A stretch of 64,000 nt of DNA from CAYJPV01 sp964396055 (GCA_964396055.1 CAYNDV010000005.1:8671-72670); one strand, 5' to 3'; counted from the first letter of the stretch, positions 1-9,279 are shown. A program made the numbers and translations. The notes: generated by a model not told the origin, from the sequence alone.

Positions 1-3000
1 GTCGGGGACGACTGCGTCGGGTGCCACGTCGAACACCAGGGCCTGGATGGCGAACTGCGGCCCTTCGATCCCTCCGGGTTCAATCACGCTGTGGACGCGG
101 GCTTCCCGCTCGACGGCCGCCACGCCCCGATTGCCGGCAGCTGCGCGAAGTGCCACAAGACCCGGTCGTTCCTCACCGCGTTACCATCGTGTAATTCCTG
201 CCACACGGACGAGCACAAAGGGACACTGGGCACCGACTGTCAGCGTTGCCACACCACGGCGGTGCCGTTCAAGGCCGCGAAGAACGTCTTCGATCACGGG
301 AAGACCGCCTTCCCCCTGGCGGGGGCTCACCAGCGGGTCGACTGCGCGAAGTGCCACGTCAACGGGCGCTACAAGGGCCTGGCCTTTGCCCGGTGCACGG
401 ACTGCCACACGTCGCCTCATGCGCCATCGATCGGGGCCGACTGCCTGACCTGCCATACCAGCGACGGCTGGCGCACGCAGAAGATCGACCACGCCCGGAC
501 GGCGTTCCCGCTGCGCGGCGCCCATGCGGCGGTGCCGTGCGCGAAGTGTCATACGAAGCCGGCCACGAAGGCGAAGCCGAAGTCCGCCACGTGCGCGTCG
601 TGCCACGCGGATCCGCACAAGGGCAGCTTCAGGCAGGACTGCTCGGCGTGTCATACGGAGAACGGCTTCAAGAGCGCGCGCTTCGACCATGCGACCACCC
701 GGTTCGCCCTGACGGGCCGGCACCAGGCGCTGGCCTGCGCCGCCTGCCACAAGAACACCCCGTCGGGCGGACAGGCGCGTCCGGGCACGACGGTGGACTT
801 CCGCGGCCTGCGCACCACGTGCGTGTCGTGCCACCAGGACGTGCACAAGGGCGAACTGGGCACGGCGTGCGAGTCGTGCCACACGACGGCCACCTTCAAG
901 GTGTCGTCGTTCCAGCACCCGCGGTTCCCCGAGTTCTTCGGCGGCCGCCACAAGGGCGTCGCCTGCGCCGCGTGCCACGTGCCCCAGGCGCCAGCGGCCC
1001 CGGCCCGGACCGGCGCGCCGGTGAGCGGTATGCGCTTCAAGGGGCTCGCCAACGCGTGCACGGCCTGCCACAAGGACCCGCACCTCGGGCAGGTCGGCAC
1101 CGCGTGCGAGTCGTGCCACACCGTCGACGCAGCCAGGTTCGCGCCGGCGAAGTTCTCGCACGACGCGGCGGCGTTCAAGCTGACGGGCCGGCACCAGGGC
1201 GTCGCATGCCGCCAGTGCCACAAGCCCGAAACGGGCGCCTTCCCGGCCGGGCGCGGCACGGCCGTTCGCCTGAAGGGCCTGTCGGCCGCCTGTGCGTCGT
1301 GTCACCGCGATCAGCACCTCGGGCAACTGGGCACGGCATGCGAAACCTGCCACACGACGGCGTCCTTCAAGGTCCCGTCGTTCACCCACCGGAACCAGGC
1401 CCGGTTCATGACGGGCCGTCACGCCGCGCAGCCCTGCTCCGCCTGTCACAAGTCCGAGGAGCGCGCGTACCCCGGCGGCACCGGCACGGCCGTCCGGTAC
1501 ACGATGGGGCCGTCGTGCGCGGCGTGTCACACGGATCAGCACCAGGGCCAGATGGGGCCGGCATGCGAGCGGTGCCACACGCCCGAATCGTGGCGGGTGG
1601 TCTCGCGCGCGTTTCACAAGACCGGTGTCTTTCCCCTCGAGGGCCGGCACCTCGCCGTGGCGTGCGCCGCGTGCCACGTCAACGGCGCCATCAAGGGCAC
1701 GCCGACACGCTGTTACGACTGTCACTGGATCCGGCGGCAGGACGACCCCTACCGCACGCGCCTCGGCAACGAGTGCGAGACGTGCCATCGGCCGATCTCG
1801 TGGGCGGCGGTGAACTGGAACCACGGCACGATGACGGGCGTGCCGCTCAGTCCGGTGCACAGGGCCCTGGGCTGCGACGGCTGCCACAAGACGAGGACGT
1901 TCACCCGCGGCAGCGTGACCTGTTTCTCGTGCCACCAGGAGGACTACCAGGCCGCGCGCGAACCCAATCACGCCGCCGCCGGCTTCCCGACGACATGCGA
2001 GGCCTGCCACCGGGCCTCGCACGTGTCGTGGACGCAGACGACCTTCAACCACAGCGCGAGTTTCCCCCTGGCCGGCACCCACGCCACGCAGACCTGCGCG
2101 GCGTGCCACCGCAACAACGTCTACACGGGCACGCCGCGCGACTGCGTCGGCTGCCACCGGGCCGACTACGACCGCACCGCGGCGCCGCCCCACGCGGCAG
2201 CGGGCTTCCCCGTGTCGTGCGAGTCGTGCCACCGCTTCACCGACGCCAGCTGGCGGGGCGCGGCATTCAACCACAACACGTTCTACCCGCTCGCGGGGAC
2301 GCATGCGACGCAGGCGTGCGCGGCCTGCCACCGCAACAACGTCTACAAGGGCACGCCCCGCGACTGCGTCGGCTGCCACCGGGCCGACTACGACCGCACC
2401 ACCAGCCCGAACCACGCCTCCGCAGGATTCTCGACGGCGTGTGAGTCGTGCCACCGCGCCTCCGACACGACGTGGCGGACCACTTTCAATCACAACGCGG
2501 TGTACCCGTTGACGGGCCGGCACGCGGCCGCCGACTGTGCGGCGTGCCACAGGAACAACGTCTACAAGGGCACGCCCCGCGACTGCGTCGGCTGTCACCG
2601 CACCGACTACGACCGCACCACCAGCCCGAACCACGCCTCCGCAGGGTTCCCGACCACGTGCGAGGCGTGCCACAGGGCCTCGGACACGACGTGGCGGACC
2701 ACCTTCAACCACAGTGCGGTCTACCCGCTCGCGGGCCGTCATGCCACCGCCGCCTGCGCCTCGTGCCACGTCAACAACATCTATAAGGGCACGCCGCGCG
2801 ACTGCTTCACGTGCCACCGCGCCCGGTACGACGCAACGACGAGCCCCAACCACCGCGCCGCGGGGTTCCCCACCGCGTGCGAGCAGTGCCACAGCCCGGC
2901 GGCCGCCGCGTGGTCCGCGAGTTTCGACCACAACCGTTTCTTCCCGCTCCTCGGGCGCCATCTGAGCGCGCCGTGCAGTTCGTGTCACCGCAATAGCGTC

Positions 3001-3357
3001 TACCGTGGCACGCCGCGCGAGTGTTACCCGTGCCACCAGGCGCAGTACGACGGCACGCGCAACCCGAATCACCGGGCCGCGGGGTTCCCGACCACCTGCG
3101 AAACGTGCCACCGGGCCGCGGATTCGTCCTGGAGCCAGGGGCGCTTCAATCACACCTGGTTCCCCATCACGTCGGGCAAACACGCCGGCCGCCAGTGCGC
3201 GGAGTGCCACCAGGATCCGGGCAACTACAAGGTGTTCCAGTGCACCACCGCGTGCCACCCGCGCGGCGAGATGGACGATGAACACCGCGGCCGTGCCGGA
3301 TACCGCTACGAGTCGGCCGCCTGTTACAGTTGCCACCCGACCGGGCGCGACGACTAG
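1..3357 (+). CDS. Giant multiheme c-type cytochrome (5' end outside window)
   Basis: The reading frame is open to the left edge, so the start is missing; about 1,118 residues are visible. I count 45 CxxCH heme-binding motifs plus one CxxxCH (bases 3241-3258), roughly one heme per 25 residues, with many extra His that could be distal ligands. There is no recognisable enzyme domain and no membrane segment in the visible part. From about residue 690 the protein is built of five tandem 73-74 residue units, each with three hemes. The stop (TAG 3355-3357) overlaps the ribosome binding site of the next gene, an outer-membrane barrel, so the two are probably one operon. High-heme cytochromes of this kind carry electrons across or outside the cell envelope; that role here is inference. 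The first visible motif (CVGCH) begins at base 13, so more hemes may lie upstream. Confidence 0.93.
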   Translation, partial: VGDDCVGCHVEHQGLDGELRPFDPSGFNHAVDAGFPLDGRHAPIAGSCAKCHKTRSFLTALPSCNSCHTDEHKGTLGTDCQRCHTTAVPFKAAKNVFDHGKTAFPLAGAHQRVDCAKCHVNGRYKGLAFARCTDCHTSPHAPSIGADCLTCHTSDGWRTQKIDHARTAFPLRGAHAAVPCAKCHTKPATKAKPKSATCASCHADPHKGSFRQDCSACHTENGFKSARFDHATTRFALTGRHQALACAACHKNTPSGGQARPGTTVDFRGLRTTCVSCHQDVHKGELGTACESCHTTATFKVSSFQHPRFPEFFGGRHKGVACAACHVPQAPAAPARTGAPVSGMRFKGLANACTACHKDPHLGQVGTACESCHTVDAARFAPAKFSHDAAAFKLTGRHQGVACRQCHKPETGAFPAGRGTAVRLKGLSAACASCHRDQHLGQLGTACETCHTTASFKVPSFTHRNQARFMTGRHAAQPCSACHKSEERAYPGGTGTAVRYTMGPSCAACHTDQHQGQMGPACERCHTPESWRVVSRAFHKTGVFPLEGRHLAVACAACHVNGAIKGTPTRCYDCHWIRRQDDPYRTRLGNECETCHRPISWAAVNWNHGTMTGVPLSPVHRALGCDGCHKTRTFTRGSVTCFSCHQEDYQAAREPNHAAAGFPTTCEACHRASHVSWTQTTFNHSASFPLAGTHATQTCAACHRNNVYTGTPRDCVGCHRADYDRTAAPPHAAAGFPVSCESCHRFTDASWRGAAFNHNTFYPLAGTHATQACAACHRNNVYKGTPRDCVGCHRADYDRTTSPNHASAGFSTACESCHRASDTTWRTTFNHNAVYPLTGRHAAADCAACHRNNVYKGTPRDCVGCHRTDYDRTTSPNHASAGFPTTCEACHRASDTTWRTTFNHSAVYPLAGRHATAACASCHVNNIYKGTPRDCFTCHRARYDATTSPNHRAAGFPTACEQCHSPAAAAWSASFDHNRFFPLLGRHLSAPCSSCHRNSVYRGTPRECYPCHQAQYDGTRNPNHRAAGFPTTCETCHRAADSSWSQGRFNHTWFPITSGKHAGRQCAECHQDPGNYKVFQCTTACHPRGEMDDEHRGRAGYRYESAACYSCHPTGRDD
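2080..3128 (+). repeat. Tandem 219-222 bp coding repeat, three hemes per unit
   Basis: Inside the cytochrome gene the block encoding NNVYxGTPRDC recurs in register, with its Val/Ile codon at 2119, 2341, 2560, 2779 and 2998 (spacings 222, 219, 219, 219). The units at 2341 and 2560 are nearly identical at the DNA level over about 90 bases, which suggests recent duplication or gene conversion. Each unit carries CxACH, CVGCH/CFTCH-type and CExCH motifs. Confidence 0.85.
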
Positions 3358-3368
3358 AGGAGGCGATG

Positions 3369-4682
3369 ATGCACAGGCTCTCTCTGCTCAGCGCCCCGTT
3401 CCTGCTCGTCGCAATCCCGGCCGCGGCCGCACCCGCGCCCACGCTCCCCCGCTGGGCCCGCGTGTCGTTCTTCACGCACGCCGCCAGCACCACCCAGACC
3501 GACGGGTCGTCGGTGTCGTTCAGCGAGGTGGTCACCAATGTCGCCGCCCAGTCGGCGCAGCGCCCTGACGGCGGCTTCGAGTACGGGCTCGACGCCCGCT
3601 TCGGGGCCTACCCCTCGTCAGAGGACCGCGAGCAGCGCGTCTCGATCTACGACGCGTACGTCGCGCAGCGCCTGGCCGACGGCCGCCTGCTCGTCAAGGG
3701 CGGGCAGATGTGGCTCAACGACCTCGGCGCCCTCGGATCGGTCGCGGGCGGCCTCGTCGAGTATCGGCAGGCCGCCGGCGGATCGAGCCTGCGATGGCGG
3801 GCAGGGGCCTTCGGCGGCGTGGAACCGAAGATCCTGGAGATCGGCTACGTCCCGGGAATCCGGAAGTTCGGCGGCTACGTCGCCCTCGAGGGCGGCGGCG
3901 CCAGGAAACACGTCGTCGGGTACGTGAATGTCAGGAACGAGAGCCTGACCGAACGTTCCGTCGTCACGATGACGAATTACGTCCCGATCCAGCAGCAGGT
4001 CTTCGTGTACCAGGCCCTCGAGTACGACCTGTCCGGCCCCGGCGGACAGGGTGACGGCGGGCTCACGTACTTCTTCGTGAACGCGCGCGTGGCGCCGGTA
4101 CGCCGGGCCGACGTCCAGCTCACCTTTCACCACGGGCGGTCCATCGACGCTCGCTCCGTCACGGACGACATCCTGAACGGGCGGCCGGTGAATCCCCGTG
4201 CCCTGGAGGGGTATCTCTTCGAGTCGGTCAACGGCCGGGTCACCGTGGAGGTCCTCAAGAACGTGCGGGTGTTCGCGGGCTATGGCCGGGACAAGAACGA
4301 CAGCGACGACGAGGCCACCGGCCGGGTCACCTTCGGCCTGTTCTCGTCCAACCTGTTCGGGACCGGGATCGATCTCAACGTCTCGGACTACCGGTACCAC
4401 CGCGGGAGCGAATCGTCATACGACTCCTGGTACGTTTCGGCAGGCCGGTCGATCGGGTCGAAGCTCTACCTCACCGGCGAGTACTCGTCGTCGCTCTCGG
4501 TCCTGCGTTACGCGCAGTCGAGCGGCGTCGTGATCGAGAGCCGGCCCTCGACAGACCGCTTCGGCGTCAGCGCCCTCGTCTACCTCAACCGGCGGCTGTC
4601 GCTGCTGGTGACGGCCGAGCACACCACCGGCGACGAGTACGACGAGAACCGCCTGCTGGCCGGCCTCGTGTACCGGTTCTGA
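3369..4682 (+). CDS. Outer-membrane beta-barrel protein, probable partner of the cytochrome
   Basis: 437 residues. The start is ATG 3369, five bases after AGGAGG (3358-3363); a second ATG at 3366 is too close to that site. The N-terminus is a clear signal peptide (hydrophobic stretch LLSAPFLLVAIPAAAA, then APAP). The rest is rich in alternating aromatic/polar strands, and the protein ends in YRF, the terminal aromatic typical of barrel proteins recognised by the Bam machinery. The length would allow about 16-20 strands. It follows the multiheme cytochrome by 11 bases, which recalls porin-cytochrome conduits (MtrAB/PioAB type), although I cannot assign it to the MtrB family by eye. Alternative: an unrelated porin. 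Confidence 0.8.
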   Translation: MHRLSLLSAPFLLVAIPAAAAPAPTLPRWARVSFFTHAASTTQTDGSSVSFSEVVTNVAAQSAQRPDGGFEYGLDARFGAYPSSEDREQRVSIYDAYVAQRLADGRLLVKGGQMWLNDLGALGSVAGGLVEYRQAAGGSSLRWRAGAFGGVEPKILEIGYVPGIRKFGGYVALEGGGARKHVVGYVNVRNESLTERSVVTMTNYVPIQQQVFVYQALEYDLSGPGGQGDGGLTYFFVNARVAPVRRADVQLTFHHGRSIDARSVTDDILNGRPVNPRALEGYLFESVNGRVTVEVLKNVRVFAGYGRDKNDSDDEATGRVTFGLFSSNLFGTGIDLNVSDYRYHRGSESSYDSWYVSAGRSIGSKLYLTGEYSSSLSVLRYAQSSGVVIESRPSTDRFGVSALVYLNRRLSLLVTAEHTTGDEYDENRLLAGLVYRF

Positions 4683-4964
4683 CGGGCGCGGCCCGAGCCC
4701 CAACAGGGTCCCGACCGGGATTTCGTGGGGACGGCAACTTCCCTGTTACAATGGCGGGTCGGTCTATCGGCCACGCACACCCTGGTGCCCCGCCCGCCAC
4801 GCCCCCTGGCAGGCGGGTGATGCGCCAGGTTCATGTACGCACGGACCTCGGACACGCAGGGCCCCCCATGCGCTCCCGCAGTGCTGCAGGATGGCCCCGG
4901 CGGACCCGGATCCGGCCGGCAGGCTGCTCCGCCGCGATTCGCCACGCGGCTACGAGGGGGTTTC
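4683..4964 (+). promoter_or_regulatory. Intergenic leader upstream of the DUF1302 gene; weak promoter candidate
   Basis: 282 bases without a credible gene. A TACAAT -10 like hexamer sits at 4747-4752, but there is no good -35 at the right distance (best is TTTCGT around 4721). The leader to the ATG at 4965 would be about 200 bases. A GAGGGGG ribosome binding site precedes the start. I see no terminator or repeat here. Confidence 0.3.
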
Positions 4965-6848
4965 ATGAGTCTTTTCGCGCGTACGGGATCCACCACCGCC
5001 ATCGCGGCCCGGCTGGCCGTGTGCCTGCTCGCGGCGTTGCCCGGGCTGGTGCCGGGCACGGCCTGGGCCGGCCAGTCCGGCACGGCCGCGGCTGAACAGG
5101 CCGAACCGCCGGCCGAGAAGGCGCCGTCCGCCTTCAAGTGGAACTGGGACAACACCATCACCTACGGCATCGGCGTCCGCGTGGCCGATGCGGACAAGGA
5201 CCTCATCGGCAAGGCCGCCGGGGGCAATGCCTTCTCGGTGAACTCCGACGACGGCAACCAGAACTACAAGAAGGGGCTGTTCACGAACGCCGTGAAGATC
5301 ACGAGCGAGTTCGAGTTCAGCTACAAGAACGTGGGCGGCTTCGTCCGCGGCTTCGCGTTCTACGACTTCACCAACGAGAACGGCGACCGGGCGCGCACGC
5401 CGCTGACCGAGGACGCGAAGGACCGCGTGGGCAGCCGGGCGGAGTTCCGCGACGCGTTCCTGTGGGCGCGGTTCCGGCTCGGCAAGCTGCCGGGCGAGAT
5501 CCGCGGCGGCTGGCAGGTGATCAACTGGGGCGAGAGCACGTTCATCCAGGGCGGCATCAACGCCGTGAACCCGGTGGACGTCAGCGCCCTGCGCGTGCCC
5601 GGCGCGGAGTTGCGCGAAGCGCTGCTCCCGGTGGGCGCCGTGAAGTTCAGCGTCAAGCCCTCGTCGAACACGTCGCTCGAGGCGTTCTACCAGTTCGCCT
5701 GGGAGCAGACGAAGATCGACCCCGTGGGCAGCTACTTCAGCACGTCCGACATCGCCGGCGCCGGCGCGTCGAAGGTCATGCTCGGGTTCGGATCCGTCCC
5801 GGACAGCGTCAATGCCGGCCACGCACCGTTCCCGCCGACCTACAGCCCGGTCGGCTCGGTCGTCCCGAAGAAGGACGACCAGAAAGCCAGTGACGACGGG
5901 CAGTACGGCGCGGCGCTGCGCCTGTTCGCGCCGGCCCTGGGCGGCACGGAGTTCGGACTCTACTACCTGAACTACCACAGCCGCCTGCCGCTCATCATGG
6001 CCAGGACCGGAACGGCCCAGGGCCTGTTCGGGGGCAACTACGCGGCAACGGCCCACTACTTCCTGACCTACCCCGAGGACATCCAGCTCATCGGCGGCAG
6101 CTTCAACGCCCAGCTGGGCCGCACGGGCATCGCGCTGCAGGGCGAGGTGTCGCACCGCCTCGACGTGCCGCTGCAGCTCGACGACGCGGAGCTGCTGTAT
6201 TCGGCGCTGACGCCCCTGCGCCGCCTGCCGCCGCTGCCGCAGCTGGCGCCGCTCATCGGCCTCGGCACGCTGCTCGCCAACAACGCGCAGACCGGCGCCT
6301 ACGAATTCGACCAGCTCGTCACCGGCTACAAGCGGTTCGACACGACCCAGGTGCAGCTGACCGCCACCAAGGTGTTCAGCCAGGTCTTCGGCGCGGACCA
6401 GATGACGCTGGTGGCCGAGGGCGCGTGGAGCACGGTGCACGACATGCCCGATCAGAGCGTGCTCCGCCTGGACGGGCCGGCCACCTACACCAGCGGCAAC
6501 GCCATCTTCACCCAGGCCGGCATCCAGCCCGCCACCGAAGCCGCCTCGGCATTCCCGACGGCGAGCGCGTGGGGCTACGTGGTGGCCGGGCGCCTGGAAT
6601 ACAACAACGCCATCGGCGCCACGTCGATGATCCCGCGCTTCTCCTTCGCGCAGGACGTGTCGGGCATCTCGCCGGGGCCCGGCGGTAACTTCCTCGAGGG
6701 CCGCAAGTCGCTCACGCTCGGGCTCGGCTTCCAGTACCGGATCAACTGGGAGTTCGACGTCAGCTACACCAGCTTCTTCGGGGCTGGCCGCTACAACCTG
6801 CTCGGCGACCGCGACTTCGTGGCGGCCAACATCAAGTACTCCTTCTGA
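4965..6848 (+). CDS. DUF1302 family outer-membrane protein
   Basis: 627 residues. Start chosen at ATG 4965 because it gives a signal peptide (SLFARTGSTTAIAARLAVCLL... to AWA/GQ) and follows GAGGGGG; an in-frame ATG at 4833 only adds low-complexity sequence. The mature protein begins with the barrel-like FKWNWDNTITYGIGVRV and contains the DUF1302 core (GWQVINWGESTFIQGG, then NPVD and LREALLPVGAVKFSV at about residues 180-230). It ends in KYSF, a barrel C-terminus. DUF1302 proteins are predicted outer-membrane channels found beside DUF1329 genes, as here (next gene 8 bases downstream). Substrate unknown; hydrophobic compounds are often proposed from genomic context. Confidence 0.88.
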   Translation: MSLFARTGSTTAIAARLAVCLLAALPGLVPGTAWAGQSGTAAAEQAEPPAEKAPSAFKWNWDNTITYGIGVRVADADKDLIGKAAGGNAFSVNSDDGNQNYKKGLFTNAVKITSEFEFSYKNVGGFVRGFAFYDFTNENGDRARTPLTEDAKDRVGSRAEFRDAFLWARFRLGKLPGEIRGGWQVINWGESTFIQGGINAVNPVDVSALRVPGAELREALLPVGAVKFSVKPSSNTSLEAFYQFAWEQTKIDPVGSYFSTSDIAGAGASKVMLGFGSVPDSVNAGHAPFPPTYSPVGSVVPKKDDQKASDDGQYGAALRLFAPALGGTEFGLYYLNYHSRLPLIMARTGTAQGLFGGNYAATAHYFLTYPEDIQLIGGSFNAQLGRTGIALQGEVSHRLDVPLQLDDAELLYSALTPLRRLPPLPQLAPLIGLGTLLANNAQTGAYEFDQLVTGYKRFDTTQVQLTATKVFSQVFGADQMTLVAEGAWSTVHDMPDQSVLRLDGPATYTSGNAIFTQAGIQPATEAASAFPTASAWGYVVAGRLEYNNAIGATSMIPRFSFAQDVSGISPGPGGNFLEGRKSLTLGLGFQYRINWEFDVSYTSFFGAGRYNLLGDRDFVAANIKYSF

Positions 6849-6856
6849 GGCAGATC

Positions 6857-8212
6857 ATGCGAACGACGGCACGATATCTCGCGACTTTCACGCTCGTTCT
6901 CGCGGCAGCTGCCGTGTGGTTCACGGCGGTTCCCTCCGGCCAGGGCGGCCTGCCGGCCAGCCTCACGCCCCTCGGCGGCGAGAAGGCGGGCAACGCGGCG
7001 GGCACCATTCCCGCGTGGGACGGCGGCATCACGAAGCCGCCGGCCGGGTACGTCCCCGGCCGCCACTACGTGGATCCCTTCGCGGCCGACAAGCCGCTCT
7101 TCACGATCACCCAGCAGAACGCCGGTCAGTACGCCGCCCAGCTCTCCGAGGGGCACAAGGCGATGCTGAAGACGTACCCGACCTTCAAGATGGTCGTCTA
7201 TCCGACCCGCCGGTCGGCTTCGGTGCCGCAGCGCATCTACGACGCGGCGCAGAAGAACATGACGACCGCCAAGCTGGTCAACAACGGCAACGGCGTGGAC
7301 GGAGCCCTGGCGGGACCGCCGTTCCTCACGCCGAAGACCGGCCAGGAAGTGATCTGGAACCACCTGCTCCGGTTCCGCGGCGAGACGATGGCCCGCTGGA
7401 TCTCGCAGGCGACCCCGACGCGCGGCGGCCAGTTCACCGTCGTCGACTTCGAAGAGGAGTCGATGGTGGTGTACGCGCAGCCGAACATGACCGCGGCGGC
7501 CCTCAACAACCGCCTCGTGTACTTCAAGCAGACCGTGACGGCGCCGGCCCGGCTGGCGGGCGGCATCCTGCTGGTGCACGAGACCCTGGACCAGGTGAAG
7601 AAGCCGCGTGACGCGTGGCTCTACAACCCGGGCCAGCGCCGCGTGCGCCGGGCGCCCCAGGTGGCCTACGACAACCCCGGCACCGCCGCGGACAACATGC
7701 GGACCACCGACCAGCTCGACCTGTTCAACGGCGCGCCGGACCGCTACGACTGGAAGCTCGTCGGCAAGCGGGAAATCTACGTGCCGTACAACGCGTACCG
7801 GCTGCAGGATCCCAAGCTCAAGTACAAGGACATCGTCACGCCGCTGCACATCAACCCCGAGCACCTGCGCTACGAGCTGCACCGGGTGTGGGTGGTGGAA
7901 GCGACGCTGCGCACCGGCGAGCGCCACATTTATAAGAAGCGCGTCTTCTACATCGACGAGGACAGCTGGTCGGCGCTGATCGTGGACCAGTACGACAACC
8001 GCGACCAGCTCTGGCGCGTCTCCGAGGGGCACGTGATGAACTTCTACAACGTGCCGCTCGTGTGGACGTCGGCCGAGGTGCACACCGACCTCCAGGCCGG
8101 GCGCTACCTCGTCATGGGGCTCTTCAACGAGAGCCGGCCCCACAACTTCCAGCTGAAGCGCAGCGAGGCGGACTTCACCGCCGACGCGCTCCGGCAGGAG
8201 GGCGTGCGGTAG
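6857..8212 (+). CDS. DUF1329 family protein, LolB-like envelope protein
   Basis: 451 residues with an N-terminal signal sequence (MRTTARYLATFTLVLAAAAVWF). After it come the DUF1329 hallmarks LTPLGGEKAGNAAGTIPAWDGGI and, later, YNPGQRRVRRAPQVAYDNPGT (about residue 257) and YNAYRLQDPKLKYKD. DUF1329 proteins have a predicted lipoprotein-sorting (LolB/VioE-like) fold and are nearly always encoded with DUF1302. This one lies between a DUF1302 barrel and a YCF48/RND pair, so a periplasmic or outer-membrane carrier role for a hydrophobic substrate is a reasonable inference. No lipobox cysteine is obvious. Confidence 0.87.
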   Translation: MRTTARYLATFTLVLAAAAVWFTAVPSGQGGLPASLTPLGGEKAGNAAGTIPAWDGGITKPPAGYVPGRHYVDPFAADKPLFTITQQNAGQYAAQLSEGHKAMLKTYPTFKMVVYPTRRSASVPQRIYDAAQKNMTTAKLVNNGNGVDGALAGPPFLTPKTGQEVIWNHLLRFRGETMARWISQATPTRGGQFTVVDFEEESMVVYAQPNMTAAALNNRLVYFKQTVTAPARLAGGILLVHETLDQVKKPRDAWLYNPGQRRVRRAPQVAYDNPGTAADNMRTTDQLDLFNGAPDRYDWKLVGKREIYVPYNAYRLQDPKLKYKDIVTPLHINPEHLRYELHRVWVVEATLRTGERHIYKKRVFYIDEDSWSALIVDQYDNRDQLWRVSEGHVMNFYNVPLVWTSAEVHTDLQAGRYLVMGLFNESRPHNFQLKRSEADFTADALRQEGVR

Positions 8213-8250
8213 TCAGGGGGCAAGGGGCAAGGGGCAGGGGGCAAGGGAAG
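8213..8250 (+). repeat. G-rich heptamer tandem repeat (GGGGCAA) in intergenic gap
   Basis: Between the DUF1329 stop and the next ATG the DNA is about four imperfect copies of GGGGCAA/GGGGGCA, almost pure purine on the + strand. It could form a G-quadruplex or a slippage-prone tract, and it also supplies GGGAAG as a ribosome binding site for the ATG at 8251. Confidence 0.6.
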
Positions 8251-9267
8251 ATGACTGCACAGCGCATGTTCTCGACACACCGCAACCAGCGCCCACTCTG
8301 CTCCGGGCCGCTCCTGATCGGGGCGGCCGCCCTCGTCGCCGTCGTGGCGGCGGGCGGCAGCGCCCTCGGGCTGGCACAACAAGCGCCTGAGTCGGGGGCC
8401 GAGCGGGCCGTGAAGGCCTTGCTCGCCCCCGAGTCGTGGCTCACCGACGTGGCCGCCCGGGACGGCGGTCTCGTCGCCGTGGGCGAGCGCGGCCATATCC
8501 TCCGCTCCACCGACGGCGGACAGACGTGGACGCAGTCCGACGTGGAGACCCGCGCGCTGCTGACGGGCGTGGCGATGCGGGGCCAGCTGGGCTGGGCTGT
8601 CGGCCACGACGAAGTGGTGGTCCGGACGCGCGATGGCGGTGCCACGTGGCAGCGCGTGCACAACGCGCCGGAGCGGGAGCAGCCGTTGCTCGACGTCTGG
8701 TTCGCGGACGATCGGCGCGGGCTCGCCGTCGGCGCCTATGGCACGCTCGTCGCCACCGCCGACGGCGGGGACACCTGGGACTCCCGGACGATCCACGAAG
8801 ACGACGACTACCACCTCAACCAGATCGCGGCCGCCGCCGACGGCACGTTGTTCGTCGCGGGGGAAGCGGGCCACCTGTATCGCTCCACGGATGCGGGCGC
8901 CACCTGGCAGCCGCTCCCCTCGCCCTACGAGGGATCGTTCTTCGGGCTGCTGCCCCGCCGCGACGGCTCGCTGCTGGCCTTCGGCCTGCGCGGCCATCTC
9001 TACCGATCCGCCGACCGGGGCGAGACGTGGACGGTGATCGAGACCGGCACGGTCGAGACGCTGACCTGCGCCCTGGAACTCGGCAACGGGCGATTCGTGG
9101 TCGGGGGCATGGCGGGCACGCTGCTGTGGAGCGATGCCGCCGGCACCGGCGTCACGCTGCAGGAACTGCCCGACCGCAAGGCCATCGTCGCGCTCGCCCC
9201 GGGGGCGGACGGCACGGTGACGATGGTGGGCGAAGGCGGGGCGCGGCGCGCCCGAATCCCCCAGTAG
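8251..9267 (+). CDS. YCF48/BNR-repeat beta-propeller protein, RND partner
   Basis: 338 residues starting at ATG 8251. An N-terminal hydrophobic segment (LLIGAAALVAVVAAGGSALGLA, about residues 21-42) is a signal peptide or anchor. The body is a series of BNR/photosynthesis-system-II-assembly-factor repeats: [40 protein letters not shown] and YRSADRGETW. Such propellers are commonly encoded directly upstream of MMPL-type RND transporters and next to DUF1302/DUF1329 genes; the role is unknown, probably protein-protein contact in the periplasm. The RND gene starts 12 bases downstream. Confidence 0.85.
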   Translation: MTAQRMFSTHRNQRPLCSGPLLIGAAALVAVVAAGGSALGLAQQAPESGAERAVKALLAPESWLTDVAARDGGLVAVGERGHILRSTDGGQTWTQSDVETRALLTGVAMRGQLGWAVGHDEVVVRTRDGGATWQRVHNAPEREQPLLDVWFADDRRGLAVGAYGTLVATADGGDTWDSRTIHEDDDYHLNQIAAAADGTLFVAGEAGHLYRSTDAGATWQPLPSPYEGSFFGLLPRRDGSLLAFGLRGHLYRSADRGETWTVIETGTVETLTCALELGNGRFVVGGMAGTLLWSDAAGTGVTLQELPDRKAIVALAPGADGTVTMVGEGGARRARIPQ

Positions 9268-9279
9268 GCAGGTCGAAGC

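Noticed and set aside
2080..3128. CRISPR-like array
   Set aside because: Repeats are 219 bases, coding and in frame, with no spacers.
181..3336. 1,051-codon open frame on the minus strand opposite the cytochrome
   Set aside because: It is antisense to 45 heme motifs, has no signal, motif or ribosome site, and is the usual GC-rich shadow of a real gene.
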